Source: Euwallacea fornicatus | Taxonomy: Eukaryota; Arthropoda; Insecta; Coleoptera; Curculionidae | Direction of reading: 5' to 3' | Length of the DNA stretch: 64,000 bases | Assembly (NCBI RefSeq): GCF_040115645.1 | Contig: NC_089544.1 | Coordinates: forward strand, 6,386,001 to 6,450,000 | In this document: piece after piece, positions 23,569 through 36,100 of the stretch | Numbering within the stretch: position 1 is the stretch's first letter | Layout: each line of letters opens with the position of its first letter | Notes under the pieces: generated by a model | Seen by the model: only the letters and a program-made list of their open reading frames with translations | Databases searched by the model: none | Told to the model about the DNA's origin: nothing | Program-made: the position numbers and the translations under genes

Positions 23569-23861
23569 AAAACTAAACTAATTTTATTAAAACATCATGT
23601 ATAATTTCAAAGTGTTTTTCTAAGTAGCTACAATTATTTCAATAAAATTTATTTTACTTTATAAGAAATGTTTTTTTTAATGGAAAGTATTTTCTAATAA
23701 AAACAATTATTCGAATAAAATATTTCTCGTTTTCTATCATATAATTGTGTTATATATTTATAATAAATAATAGTATTTTACATTATCAAAAATATATTTA
23801 GTTGCTGTAATTTTGTCCACTACTGTATAGATGGCGAATTTATTGTTAAAATGTGCGTATA

Positions 23862-24339
23862 CAGGGTGTGAAAATGTCTTTAAAAATTACAATTTTTTAA
23901 ATATTTCCGAAATTACTTGAGACATTTTAATGAAATTTTAATAAAACGGGCAAGTACGCAACAAAAAAATTCATATCTTCATACAAGTATTTCTTCTCTT
24001 AAGAATAATAAAAAAGAATGAACAACTTTAGCTATAATATTTTTTATTTATGTACTCGAAAACGGTGCGTCCTACGAAAAAAAGTCAAGAGACCTTTTTT
24101 CTTAAAAATCGAAAACATAATTAAAAAAGGAACAAAATATTGGGAAAAAACAGTGGCGTACCACGTTTTTTCTTTAAAATATCCAGCAATTATCCTGCCC
24201 GCACGCCGCTGGTTCCACAACAGCCACTATTTTTAGCGTAAAATACGCACCGTTGCCAACTCTCAAACTCTGCAAAATTTCATTAAAATATCTCAAGTAG
24301 TTTCGGAAATATTTAATAAAATTTAATTTTTACTCCCTG
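23862..24339. repeat. Foldback element (TA-CAGGGTG class)
   Basis: Starts TA-CAGGGTGTGAAAATG and ends ATTTTTACTCCCTG-TA. The arms mirror over about 80 bases: 'atttccgaaattacttgagacattttaatgaaatttt' against its complement near 24270-24320. Length 478 bp, no coding capacity. It begins about 35 bases after the end of element D. Confidence 0.8.
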
Positions 24340-24587
24340 TATTTCCGCAACGAAACATTTTTGAGGTATAGTTTATATAACAAAATCACCTTTATTTTAG
24401 CTGTTGAATATGCTCCCGAAGTTATGTCCCGTACTTAAGAAACACCCTGTATTACAAAGGCGGAATTTTAAAAAGCTTATGTCTAAAAGTTAAGGGTGAT
24501 TTGTACTTATTTGGCAATCGTTTTTAGCGAACGCTTTTAGAGATTTTCTGAATATGAAAAAAACGTCGATACATGATTCAATTCTTT

Positions 24588-25490
24588 CATATGAGAGGTG
24601 TCAATCCATCTAGCATCAAAGCGTAGTTAGATTCTACTCTAGGGGAATTTGGTCCTTTGTTAAGAACTGCAAATTATTGATTGGCAGGGTATAAATGTTG
24701 TCGTACAAGCTGCCAAGACGAACTCCGCAGCGGTCGACCTACTGACACTACAGATTTGACCACTCCAGGCATTGTGGAGAAAATTCACAAAATTATAGTG
24801 AAAAACCATCGACTAAAATTGAACGAGTTAATAAACACGATAGGTATTTCAAATAATACTGGATATCGCATTTTAATCGTACAATTGGATGTGAGAAAGA
24901 TGTACGGAAGAGGGGTGCCACGATTATTCACAATTCAACAAAAACGGCACCATGGGGAGGTTTCAAGGTGGTGCTTGGCACAGTTTCGCAGCAATAAAAC
25001 CGAGTTTTTGCATCAATTCATAACAATGGATGAAACGTGGGTCCATTGTTTCACACCTCAGACGAAGAAGCAGTCAAAACAATGGATTCAACGGGGCGAA
25101 TCGGCTCCAAAGAAGGCGAAAACCATTCCATCTGTATGAAAGGTGGCAACAATAACTAAACTAAAGGAAAAACAATAGTCGAAGAATATTATACAAATTT
25201 ATTGCAACGTTTGAGCACCGAAATTAGGAAAGATAATTGATAAGAAGAAAATCTTGTTCGATTACAACAACGCACCAATCCACACTTCCGTCATCACGCC
25301 GGTCAAAAGCAATCAACTTGGTTTTGAACTTTTGCCTTATTCACCCTATTCGCCAGATTTAAACCACTCAGTTCATTTGATATCTCTAAACTTGAAAATA
25401 AGATTCGGCGGAAAGAGATTTGTGAACAATCAAGAGATAAAGTCCGAGGTTGATGCCTATTGTGAAGTTTTTGGGACTTACTTGGTCTAA
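24588..25490 (+). pseudogene. mariner transposase pseudogene
   Basis: It follows the mariner order. An N-terminal part (VNPSSIKA, stop, LDSTLGEFGPLLRTANY) is followed by TSCQDELRSGRPTDTTD and GIVEKIHKIIVKNHRLKL. The first Asp is TMDETWVHCFTPQTKKQSKQ. The second position reads LFDYNNAPIHTS (Asn where mariners have Asp), and the third reads PYSPDLNHSVHL (the DD34D Asp is lost). Stops and a gap near 25140-25240 confirm decay. A possible right terminal motif follows at 25590-25625 ('aggccaggtatttctggg'). Resembles the irritans-type mariners common in insects. Confidence 0.85.
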
Positions 25491-25673
25491 ACAAAGTATA
25501 GAAGCCAGAGAACATCGTTGGTAGAAGTGTGTCAATTTCGAAGGGAATTTCGTTGAAAACTAATGTAAAGTTTTCCAATTTTTTTTTCTTAAAGTGTTAG
25601 GCCAGGTATTTCTGGGACTATCCTCGTGTGTAGAAAAAATATTATTTATTTATATTTATATATTATTAATATA

Positions 25674-26369
25674 CAGGATGGTCATTTAGTGCGGTTTCGA
25701 AAGATTACGGCTAAACAATTTAATATTTTGAATTTCTTTTTTTTGCTTTATATAGAACTCGATTATGGGTACATTCTAAAATTGTTTTCGTTTTATACAG
25801 GGTGTTCTAAATAAGTGAAAAATATCAAAGTTATGTTTTTTTAAATAGGACACCCCATATATTAATATCGTTTTAGATTTCTTGAGAAAAATAAATGTAA
25901 GTTTCATTAAGGTTTACTTGTCCTAAATCTTAAGGATTTCGAAATAATTAAGTTTTTTTAAAAAATCATGCAATTTTAAAAACTTTGTTTTGAAGGAAGT
26001 TTAAACTGGAGTAAATAGAAATTCATGCCAAACCTTAGATATAAGACGTATTTTATGCCAGAATTATTAAAATTGAAATATCTCATACAGTGCGTCCAAA
26101 AAATAACATGAAAATTGCATTCTTTTTGAAAGAAAATAACTTGCTTAATTTAAATAGAACACCCCATATTTTATTACTCGAAATAAGAGATAAACATATG
26201 ACTAATCAAAAATCGTTACACCTTCCTATACCTAAATGTACAGGTTTTCTTCGAAAAATAAGATTTAAGGAAAGGTAGTAGTCGAGTTCTATATAAAGCA
26301 AAAAAAGAAATTCAAAATATTAAATTGTTTAGCCGTAATCTTCCGAGACCGCACTAAATGACCACCCTG
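25674..26369. repeat. Foldback element (TA-CAGGATGG class)
   Basis: Starts TA-CAGGATGGTCATTTAGTGCG and ends CGCACTAAATGACCACCCTG-TA. The outer arms of about 105 bases match closely ('gattacggctaaacaatttaat' and its mirror). Inside, 'acagggtgttctaaataag' at 25797 and 'aaatagaacaccccatatt' at 26150 look like the ends of an older element. No transposase. Confidence 0.85.
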
Positions 26370-27147
26370 TATATATATTTATATTATAATCAGAACCCAA
26401 CCAAAGCCTAAAATCCTTTTTTTTATCAATTCTATTTCTCCCCAATTGGAAGTAATTTCCCATATTTTTTGTTTTTTTTTCAAATTATAGTGTCTCTTGG
26501 CTTATTTCAACAAACTGCCGCTAATATTTCAGATCTTTATGGTGCAGGTACTTGGGCGTTTCCGTTTTTGAAAGTAAATTCAGCGCTGTTGTTATATCGT
26601 TCCATTCAATGAAACTAAAAAAAATAATTTGTTCTGAGAAAACATAAATTTTCGAGAGATCCACATACAAAATTTTATTTTTCTAAGATAAATTGGTTAG
26701 ACAGACATTTGGCGGGTCGAATTCTTTTGACAAACCCTGTATAAAATATCCACACTGAACGTTTTAGTTTTACATGTGATTCAGAATACACTTGATATAT
26801 AAATAGCGATTTCTGCCACATGTATTGACGTGAACTTTCATAATTTTTCCTAGTACGCTAGAAAAAGTCTGACTATGTGGATTGCCATAGTAATGCTGAT
26901 GTCTGAATTTGCCCTTCTGTCAATCGTAACCGACCCCATTTAAAAAAAAATATATGCGCAGAAACCACTATTTCAGTCATTTCCATTCGCCAGTTCGACG
27001 TTCTATGCTGATATTGTAAAATTTAAAAAATAATGTTTTTGGTTACCAACTGCTGTCGATTTGTGGTCAAAACTAATGACCGTTGGCATTAGTTTTGTTA
27101 TCGAGTTACTTTATTAAATATTCGCTTAATGGGTGGTGGATTTTCAG
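26370..27147. other. Intronic, with a solitary repeat end
   Basis: Lies in the putative first intron of the calpain. A lone 'caaaccctgtata' near 26733 looks like one end of a TA-CAGGG repeat whose partner I cannot find. It ends in gattttcag before exon 27148. Confidence 0.35.
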
Positions 27148-30100
27148 GTACTGTACGACGGAACGAAGGAAAGCACCATCAAGTTATGCAGCCATCAAAC
27201 GTTCCTGTCGAGAACGAGGAGTTCTTTACGAGGATCAGGAGTTCTCCGCCAATTCCAAGTCACTTTATCATCATAAGAAGCCCAACCTGAGTCCAATCGT
27301 GTGGTTGAGGCCGCATGTAAGTTATTTCAGCAAGTGTGAAAAGTGATACGTTGCCGCACGCTTGTTGTAAATGAATGGGCAATGCGAATAGGCCGTGGGT
27401 ATTTACAAAGACTTTTTTGTTTTTTTTTTTATTTGCCAGAAACTCGTCAATTGACGGATATTGTGAAACCCTAGAAGTTTTTGGTCAATCGAACAAAATG
27501 ACAATATACGCGGTGTCCCATTTAAAAAATCACAAGTATGGCCTTCAGTATTTTTGGGACAGCTTGCATGTTAAATAAAACTAACAAGTGATAAGCTCAG
27601 AAAAACAAAATGAAAATTTCGTTGTAGTTGGTATGACCCAAAGCTTGAAAGTCCAAATACTAAGTGATTAAGATTTTAAAATATGGAAGTGAAATCTGTT
27701 TTTTAATTCTTCACATTCGGTTCAGAAAAAAATGAAAACGTAGGGAATTTTTATTTTTCTCAAATAGTTGATAAATGATTGGAACTTTTTGAAACTTAAA
27801 ATTCCAGCCTGAAATTAACTACCAAAGTTAACCGACTCCTCATCTCTTACGGTTTACGAAATTCTAATGGTGAGCAATGAACAACCGGTCCTGCATAGCC
27901 CAAAAATCGTATAAAAACAGAAGTGTTTTCCATAAAGAAAGTGATAAAACTGACGTCGACCTTGGTAGTGGACGAAATCTATTACGTAATTAACGCATTC
28001 CCAAATGGACCAGTCTTCCTTCGATATCAGGCCCAATTACCAGCTGAATTCCGGAAATGATCCAAACGAGAAGCAGTAAAACGTGCACCCAAAGAATGTA
28101 AATGCGAAAGAGAAGTAGTGTCGAAAGGTGAAAAAACTTGGCTTCACTATCTTTAAGATTGACGATGCTCTTTAAATACCAGCAGAACCTCGCTGAACAC
28201 GGCCTTTTATTGAAAACAGTGCTTTACATAATGCTCAACATTACTAAAATGTTTTTGCTATAGTATTTTCGAAACAACGTTACTGCGAGAGATTTTTTAA
28301 TTGGCGTTTCACATATCGCATCTTCTTCCCAGTAATAAACTTCAGGCTGCATAAAGATCTCGGGAATGATACTCGGAAGAGAGGAAGAGAATTGAATTTT
28401 CTCGTTTTCTCGTAACGACTGATAAGAGATCTCGAGGTGTTGGGAAAAAAAGAGCAAATTAGATTCTATCGGTTTGGAGGAAGTACAACCGGAGTTAACG
28501 AATCTCTGGTCGCCCTGCTCGTTTAGGCGAGGAAGTCTCAGGTTTGAAAAAAATTTAATGGCGGAACATCATTGTCGTAAAGGTTAAATTGCATAATTAC
28601 ATATGTTGAGAGGAGAATTCTAGACCTCCCCATTAGAGGTCGGATTTAACAATAGAGAGTGTCTTCGACCAACGAGGAAAATTAGGAAACAGCAGTTTTT
28701 TTCCCAAGACCCCGTAACAATGAGCTTCAACGGCGAGAGATTAGTTCGCCGTTAAAACTCCTACAGCAATGTCAACTTGTATAAAAATGATTCAGCCTTT
28801 AACAAAGTTTCATATATGACACAAAAGTCTTATAGTAATAATTAAAGTTTTAACTAACACATAATTTAAGCCCAAACAAACGTTTTTTCATCTTCGCTCT
28901 TATCTCAAAACGCGTTTAGTGAGGCTTAGTGGAACAAACAAGGATATAATCTTCCCAAGCTAACTGCACTTCTAAATGACCATAACAATGGCTTTATCAA
29001 ACAACGCATTTGCTGGTAATGCGGCCCACATGACGTAAATGTTTGGTGAATGAATTGACGTACTCGGACCCTACAAACCTACATAACAAAATAAACTGCT
29101 GGCCAATTTAACTGCGTCAAAACTAATTTCAATTTTTTCTACAGTTGAATGCTAGAAAATCTCCGCTTCACCTTTGTTGGTTTTTTATGACTTGGGAATA
29201 TAACGAGGTGAAATATTTTGAGAGAAATTTCAATATTAAAAACTGATAAAGGCCAAGTGAGTTTAGTTTTTGCGTACGGAATCTATAACGTTTTAAAACT
29301 AGTTTTTAAATTTATATATTGGCACGTTATGTTACGACGATTATTTAACGTTTGTTTAATGTCTTTGCACACATTTTAAAACTCTTGCGAATTATACAGA
29401 TGTTATGACTCTAAATCGTAAGTAAATAATAAAATCTAGGGGGTTCAGGTCTGGCGACTTTGTAGGCCACTCTGATCCCACGTCTCTTCCAATCAAAACT
29501 AAATGTATGCAATTTAATTGAATATACATTGCGTGACATAGAAAAGAGAATACCCCATAAAAATGGTTGGATTGAAATAATTTTTGGTATGAATGTTTCT
29601 TACGCTAAAATAATTACTTCATTAAACAATTAAACAAATTTAATTGTTGAACACCAAAAAATTAATAATAATTTGTGAGTCCTACACGGTATCTTATAGA
29701 TTCCTGTATACGTCTAGTCATGGTTTTAATGAGGTGTTTGATGTCCTCTTGAGGGATTTCATTCCAGGCTAACTGGACAGCACGACATAGCGCCGCTAGG
29801 GTTTGTGGGGGATTGGGTAAATTATGAAACCTTCTACCTACAACATTCCATACATGTTCAATTGCTGAGAGGTCTAGAGATCGAGGTGACCAAGGTAGCA
29901 AATTAATTGAATTTTATTGAAAGAAGTCCATAGTCACTCTAGCCACATGTAGTCGTGCATCGTCTTGCTGGAAAACTGGATTAACAAAAGTTTCCAAATA
30001 TGGCAAGAGATGAGGTTGCAGGACTTGGTGGTTGTATCGTTGAGCTGTCATACTGCTTCTAATGAAAAGTAGAGGTGACCTGCTGCCACATGGAATAGCA

Positions 30101-33100
30101 CCCCAAACCATCACCCCAACGATTTGACGGACATGCTTCTGTATTGTAAACTGAAGGTTCCACCTTCATCTTACTCTTGCCTGACTATAAACGTACCCAA
30201 ACAGAATCTGGATTCGTCACTAAATACGATATTATTCTATTCCAGATTCCAATGTATCCGTTTTCTGCACCATTGCAGTCGATTTTGACGATGATTTATA
30301 ATGGGGGGTAGGGGGTAACACAAGATGGGGACGGTAAGAAATCCATTCCAAACTTCTTGACCAGCGATATATAGTTCGACTTCCAATGGGCCTTCCATGC
30401 TCAAAAAACCACCGATCCACCAGCGTCCTCGACGAGACAAACCTTTCTCTTATCGCCATAATTTAAAGGCGGCGATTTTAGCGTTCTGTAGGTCTTCGGG
30501 ATCGTCCAGTACCTCTCCTTCTGCCTGTTTGACCTTCTTGGAACTATAACTGACAACATCTCCTTATATTGTTTACACTACGATTAAATTTAAAGGCGAT
30601 TTCCCTAAATGACCAACCAGCCTCTCGTAGACCCACCATTTGACCTCTCTCAAATTCTTTCAATTGATTAAAGTTTCGCTGGATTCTGTGACCAGGCATA
30701 TTTGATTGATCTAAAAGCGCTCTCTAAGCACACATAGTAAATGATATTTTGCAGTCAAAATGTTGATATTTTATTGTAATTTTTATAGTAAAAAAAACTA
30801 AAACTCCTGATAACTCGTAAACACATTGATAAATATGACTGAAAATTTAATTGTTTTTTGTGTTCCCATATACAAACATGCATACCAAAAATTATCTAAC
30901 TAAAACCATTTTTACGGGGTGTTCTCTTTTCTATGTCACTCCGTATAGATAAATTGACCATTCTGAAATTACTCTAGAAGTTTTTAGAAATTGAGCACAT
31001 GCTTAAAAGATATAGAATTTATCGACTTCATGACGGTTTTATATAACTTGGAGTAACTTGGTTGTTTCTAATCGATTAGGTTATTTATTCAAATACACGT
31101 AATAATCCGAATTCAATACAGCAGAGCCGTTAAATGCTAAACTGGCATAATAAATGCATGTGAACCAGCAGGTAGGGTGACATCTGCAATCAATCACCAA
31201 CGAGAAAGTTCATGTCGTAAATCCTGCAGGTTGGCAAATAAGGTCTGGTAATAGTTTCTAAGTGTTAAACGGCCATTATTTATGATAATGCGGTGCATCT
31301 ATGACACCAAGTTAAACAAAATTGTAATTGCACGCCGGAGACTGCAACTGAACTCCTGAAAATAACGGTCGTCTAATCCTGGTGGTTATTTCCAGGAAAT
31401 TTGCCAGAGACCTAGATTTCTGGAAGAGAACCCCGCAGCCGCATCCTACAGATTTTCTGTCGAGGCTGGAGAATTGGGGGACCAATTCCTCTTATCCGCA
31501 GTTGCATCTTTAGCACTGACACCAAAATTCTTGGATAGAGTGGTTCCCAACGACCAGGGATTTGATGCGGGGCACAATTACTGCGGCGCTTTTAGGTGAG
31601 TAGTTTTGGGGCCCAAGGCGATGGAGGATATAAAGCGATTTCTAACCTTAAATACATTTTAACAGTTCGTGGGTGTAAATAAGCGCCTAAATCCGACCCA
31701 TAGAGCACCTTTGAAACAATGCTGCGCCGCTAATCGTGGAGGCGTCAGAACCCGCGGCCACATTAGATGGGAATTCCCTAGCGGGGTTCTGAAGGTTTAA
31801 GTGTGCCCCAACACTTCCTGAATCTGCACTGTTGAACGGCAATTTTTTAAGCAGGAAGGAAGCGGCGATATTGTGGCTTAATTGACTCGTTTGACCTCAA
31901 AGGTGCATCTCTTCTTAAAGATTAACGTCCGGTAGAATATAGCTTCAACCATCCCGCCCACTCGTTTCGTTGGGAAATCAAAGACGTTAAACATTAAACC
32001 ATAACGTATAGATATCAGTGCGTTGGCCATAAGGTTCCAGTGAAGTACTGCAAATTTAGCGGTGACCTTTTCCACCGGTACCATGTGCACATGCATAATT
32101 TGGCGCGAAACAAATGACTCGGTTATTACGTTTTCACTTGCTCGTGAACCACAAATAACCGCAAAGAACTGTTATATTCGTTCTGTTCTCTGCACCAACC
32201 GAATAGTTATTTGCCATTCCGCAATGCGAAATCATATTAGGTTGAAGGTTGAAACCATTTGAAATATTCACTAAACACGACATTCTTGAATTCCCCTGAA
32301 CATAAACTGCTGCCCAAAGTTAGGAATATCAGGATATTTTTGGATATTGCTTAGAGCTAACAACAGGTTTTTTTATTCTTTCTGAAAAAATAAGTAAAAG
32401 ATTACTGCCGGCAATGTTTTTCAATTTATATAAGAAATCAAAAACATTATTAGAATTTTTTTCAAAATCAATCGAGAATAATATAAAAACCACATCTCGA
32501 AAATTCAGTATGTCAGATGGCCGCCCCTAACATCCATAACTGCGTCACATCGTCTTCGCATACTTTCTTTTATCTTGTCTTGTAAACTTTCACATAACTG
32601 TGGAAGAAGTTCTCAAAGTTGTGTCATTGTTTGGGGGCATGGTCGATGTTTTTCACTACCTTTTTGCAACATGTCCCACACATGTTCAATGAGGTTAAGG
32701 TCAGGCGATCTTGACGGAAATGCTAAACGTTCAGACATTTTCTCCTATAGTAACTTGAAAATTTGGCGGAATGTTGTTAATGATATCCACTTCATAGATT
32801 TGTGCGTTCGTGTTTCTTTCACATACGTACAACTCACTTTTTCCACCATAACAAATTCCACCTCAGATCATTACTGCCCCCCCCTAAAAAAATTCATTTC
32901 TTATACGGGTTTTAAGTTTTTGCGTACTCCAGGGCAAGTCCAGACACGAACACCTCGACTGTCAGAGTAACGGCCAGATCTGGATTCTTCCGTGAAAATA
33001 CAGGACGTCGTTCTTTATCCCAATTTATGTGCTCTTTTTCCCATTCTACTCCTGCAAGTTTATTTTCTTGGGTAAGGAGAACTCTTCTTAAAATGCGTCT

Positions 33101-36100
33101 CGAGACTATCTTTTTTACTTTTTACCGCTTTAAGTCTTTTATGAATTGTTTTAATAGAAACTTGGACTATCGGTCAAATACCCACATGTCGACAGGTGTT
33201 CTCGTCGCGTAGAAACTGCAATAAGTTGGTCTTGCGCAGCAGTGGTTTTCTTCGATCGCCTTTTACGCCATCTTTCTGCGATGTTTCCAGTTCGTTGAAA
33301 TTTTGTTAAAAATCTGGATATTAGAGTTGGAGATATGTGAAATAATTAGGCGACATCTTGTTTTTCGATCCAACCTGCAGCATACCGATAGCCCTGTTTT
33401 GTTCTCCTGAACTTAGCTTTCCCCAAACCATTATAAAAATATTTGAACACTTTTGTACAATCAAGTAAAGTAACAAGAACCACCCAAATGGTATGGCATC
33501 TGATATCAAAGTTTTGATTAGATTTAAAGAAAAAATGTCAAATAATAATAAATTGAATTGTTTTATCCATATTACTTTGTATCACTTTAAGAGTGATACG
33601 AAAAAAATATATAGGGAGGACGAAAAGTCTCACATAAATTCAGTAAGAATTGAAGGAAATATTTATCATGAAAAAGCTGAAACGCAAATATTGTTTTTAG
33701 GTGTGCATTTTTAATTTGACAGACATTTATGCCGAGTTAATCATGTAGTAGATAAATGTATTTTTTTATGTTGTTTCTTATTTAACATACTTCATGTAGT
33801 GTACCCATATCTATATTGAACAAGTTTAGAAAAAAAAAACACAAAAATAGAAACAATCATAGAACTGTTAATACTTTAAAAATAACAATGTAAACTATTA
33901 TGATTTAACGCATTAAATATTCGAACTGTGCGGCGTTGACTTCCTCACAGTGGCGGGCGAGATACAATTCAAATTTCTCAAGAGCTTTTCTTCCCATTTG
34001 AGGAGGTATTTTTTGAGCTTCTAGAGTAATTTAATTTTTTTAACTCTTCTGTAGAGTTGGGTTTATTTACATACACCTTATGTTTCAGATAACCCCATAG
34101 AAACAAGTCCATACGGGTGAGGTCAGGCGATATAGCAGGCCAATCCATTTACCTTATCGTGCAAGTATTTCAATAACTGTTGAATTTAGACATGGGCATG
34201 GTATATAAAATATGCCCAGAATTTCTCAACGATATCAAATACGTTATAATATAGATATCTGTTAAGGAAAAAAAACACAATTCAAAACAATATTTGACGT
34301 GTTCCAGCGTTTTTATGAAAAATATTTCATTCGGTTTTTAGCGAATTTATGCTTTGGCCCTCTATCTATTTACTAGCAAGCTATTTGTTATTTATGAAGA
34401 TTTGACCACATCCCCATCTTTTATAGAGCAGTTCATTTTGACCACCTGGTTCATATCCATGATTCTGGAATAGTAAGACATAACACTATTAGTAAGCCGC
34501 TCGTCTTTTTACGGAACTTCCAATATCGAACTGAGCTGATCTCACAAATAAGAGTGTGGTTCTTTTCAATCCTATAAATCAGTAAGTTTGTGGCGTGAAT
34601 TCAGAAAACAATGAACTTAGACACAATAGAGCAAGAGCTCCCCTATTACCTGACATTACTGTGTGTGTGTGTGTTATATTTTATCGAATGGGAACAATAG
34701 GAGCGGTATCGACAGCTTTTGTGCGAACGCACATGATAAATCATTATCCTCAAACACATGCGGACGTGTTAAACGACAAATTAAACGGCAACATTTTCGA
34801 GATAGAGATACAATTTTGAGATAAGATTTGTTAAAGAAAGCCAGTAGTCGAATTGCATAACTATTGGAAGTCAAAGTCTCACGATGTTTTGACGAGGATC
34901 TAGAATCTAGATCGTGACTACTGCGCGATTCCTCCAGAGTGTTTCAAAACCGAGATATTAGAGATTTTCCTGAATGAACGGAAGACTTAGAATTTAGATG
35001 GTTGACAATATCGACGATCTCGTTTGCAATTTGTGATCTTGTTAAACAAATTAAGCCTGGCAACCATCTAGATAATTTCTTGCATTCCTGATGCGAAAAA
35101 AGTTCTTTATGAGCCTTTCTTACGTCGGAGCTTCTCGGAAAATACGGCGATGCCTTACAGAGTTGCATTCGACGACTCGTTTTCTGACTTTATAATATTA
35201 AACTACCAACTTTTTTCCTTCACATGTTATTCGTTAGAACTTGCTCGTAATGTGCCATCATTCGTGTACTCTCATAACTTAGTTACGAGGGTGCCGTTAT
35301 TCGACACTCTCTAATTTTGTAAGGTAGACGCCCCACTCAGCAACTCTTTTAGGTAAATAGTTGAGAGACAAAAAATGTATGATATATGCAAGCCAAAGAC
35401 GAGAGACGCGGAATTTTAATCCCGCCCTGTATAGTGGCAAAGACTACTTAATTAGATTTATAGGGTATTTGTCCCTTGTCTTGATAAAAGCAGCAAGTGC
35501 TCACTGCAGAGCCGAGTTCGTGCCTATTCACTTGGGCTTTAAGCTTTCTCAAAGCGTGTAAGAGCTTAATGGTCCTGCTGTTTCGATTGGGACTTTTTCT
35601 ATCCACAGATAAAAGAGAAAAAAAACAGTATTTTGCCTATAAATTGTGCGTTAAAACAGATTAAAAAACATTTGATTATACAAGGCTTTCCTTGGACCAG
35701 CATTTGAATTTCAGGGATTTTTAAGTTTTCAAATCAACACTTCTAGGAGGAATATTATAAATCGTAAATCTCAAATGTCCAAAAAGGAAGAAGTCAAGGG
35801 ATATCAACACAAGTGATCTTGCTGGTCATTTAATTTCACCTTGTGCACCAATAGATTTGCTGGAATATCGAAGGGTGAATCACTTTGTAACGGTTAAAAC
35901 GAAAACTACACACATTTTTACGGAAGAACATACATAACATCCATATAAAATCAATGTTTGGGGAGTTATTTTAAAACGAAATCGTTGAGCAAGGTTTTCC
36001 TATGGAAAACTTGCCTAAACACACATGTTTGAGGCTCTTGGAAAACACTGCTTATGCTATCTTCAATAAACTGAGTTGATGCAAATGAAACCCTATACCT

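Larger units (their letters stand above)
15604..23825 (+). mobile_element. Element D: outer Tc1-like host of a five-element nest
   Basis: It starts TA-CAGTAGTGGACAAAATTA at 15604 and ends TAATTTTGTCCACTACTG-TA at 23825. The remaining D sequence is 15604-15656 plus 22331-23825, about 1.55 kb, a normal Tc1 size. Everything between is younger insertions: A directly after the left end, then B, which itself holds C and E. TA lies at each junction that I could place cleanly. Confidence 0.8.

Noticed and set aside
34944..35168. 74-codon - strand frame that looks protein-like
   Set aside because: No family, start context or splice borders recognised; kept only as a note in the intron entry.
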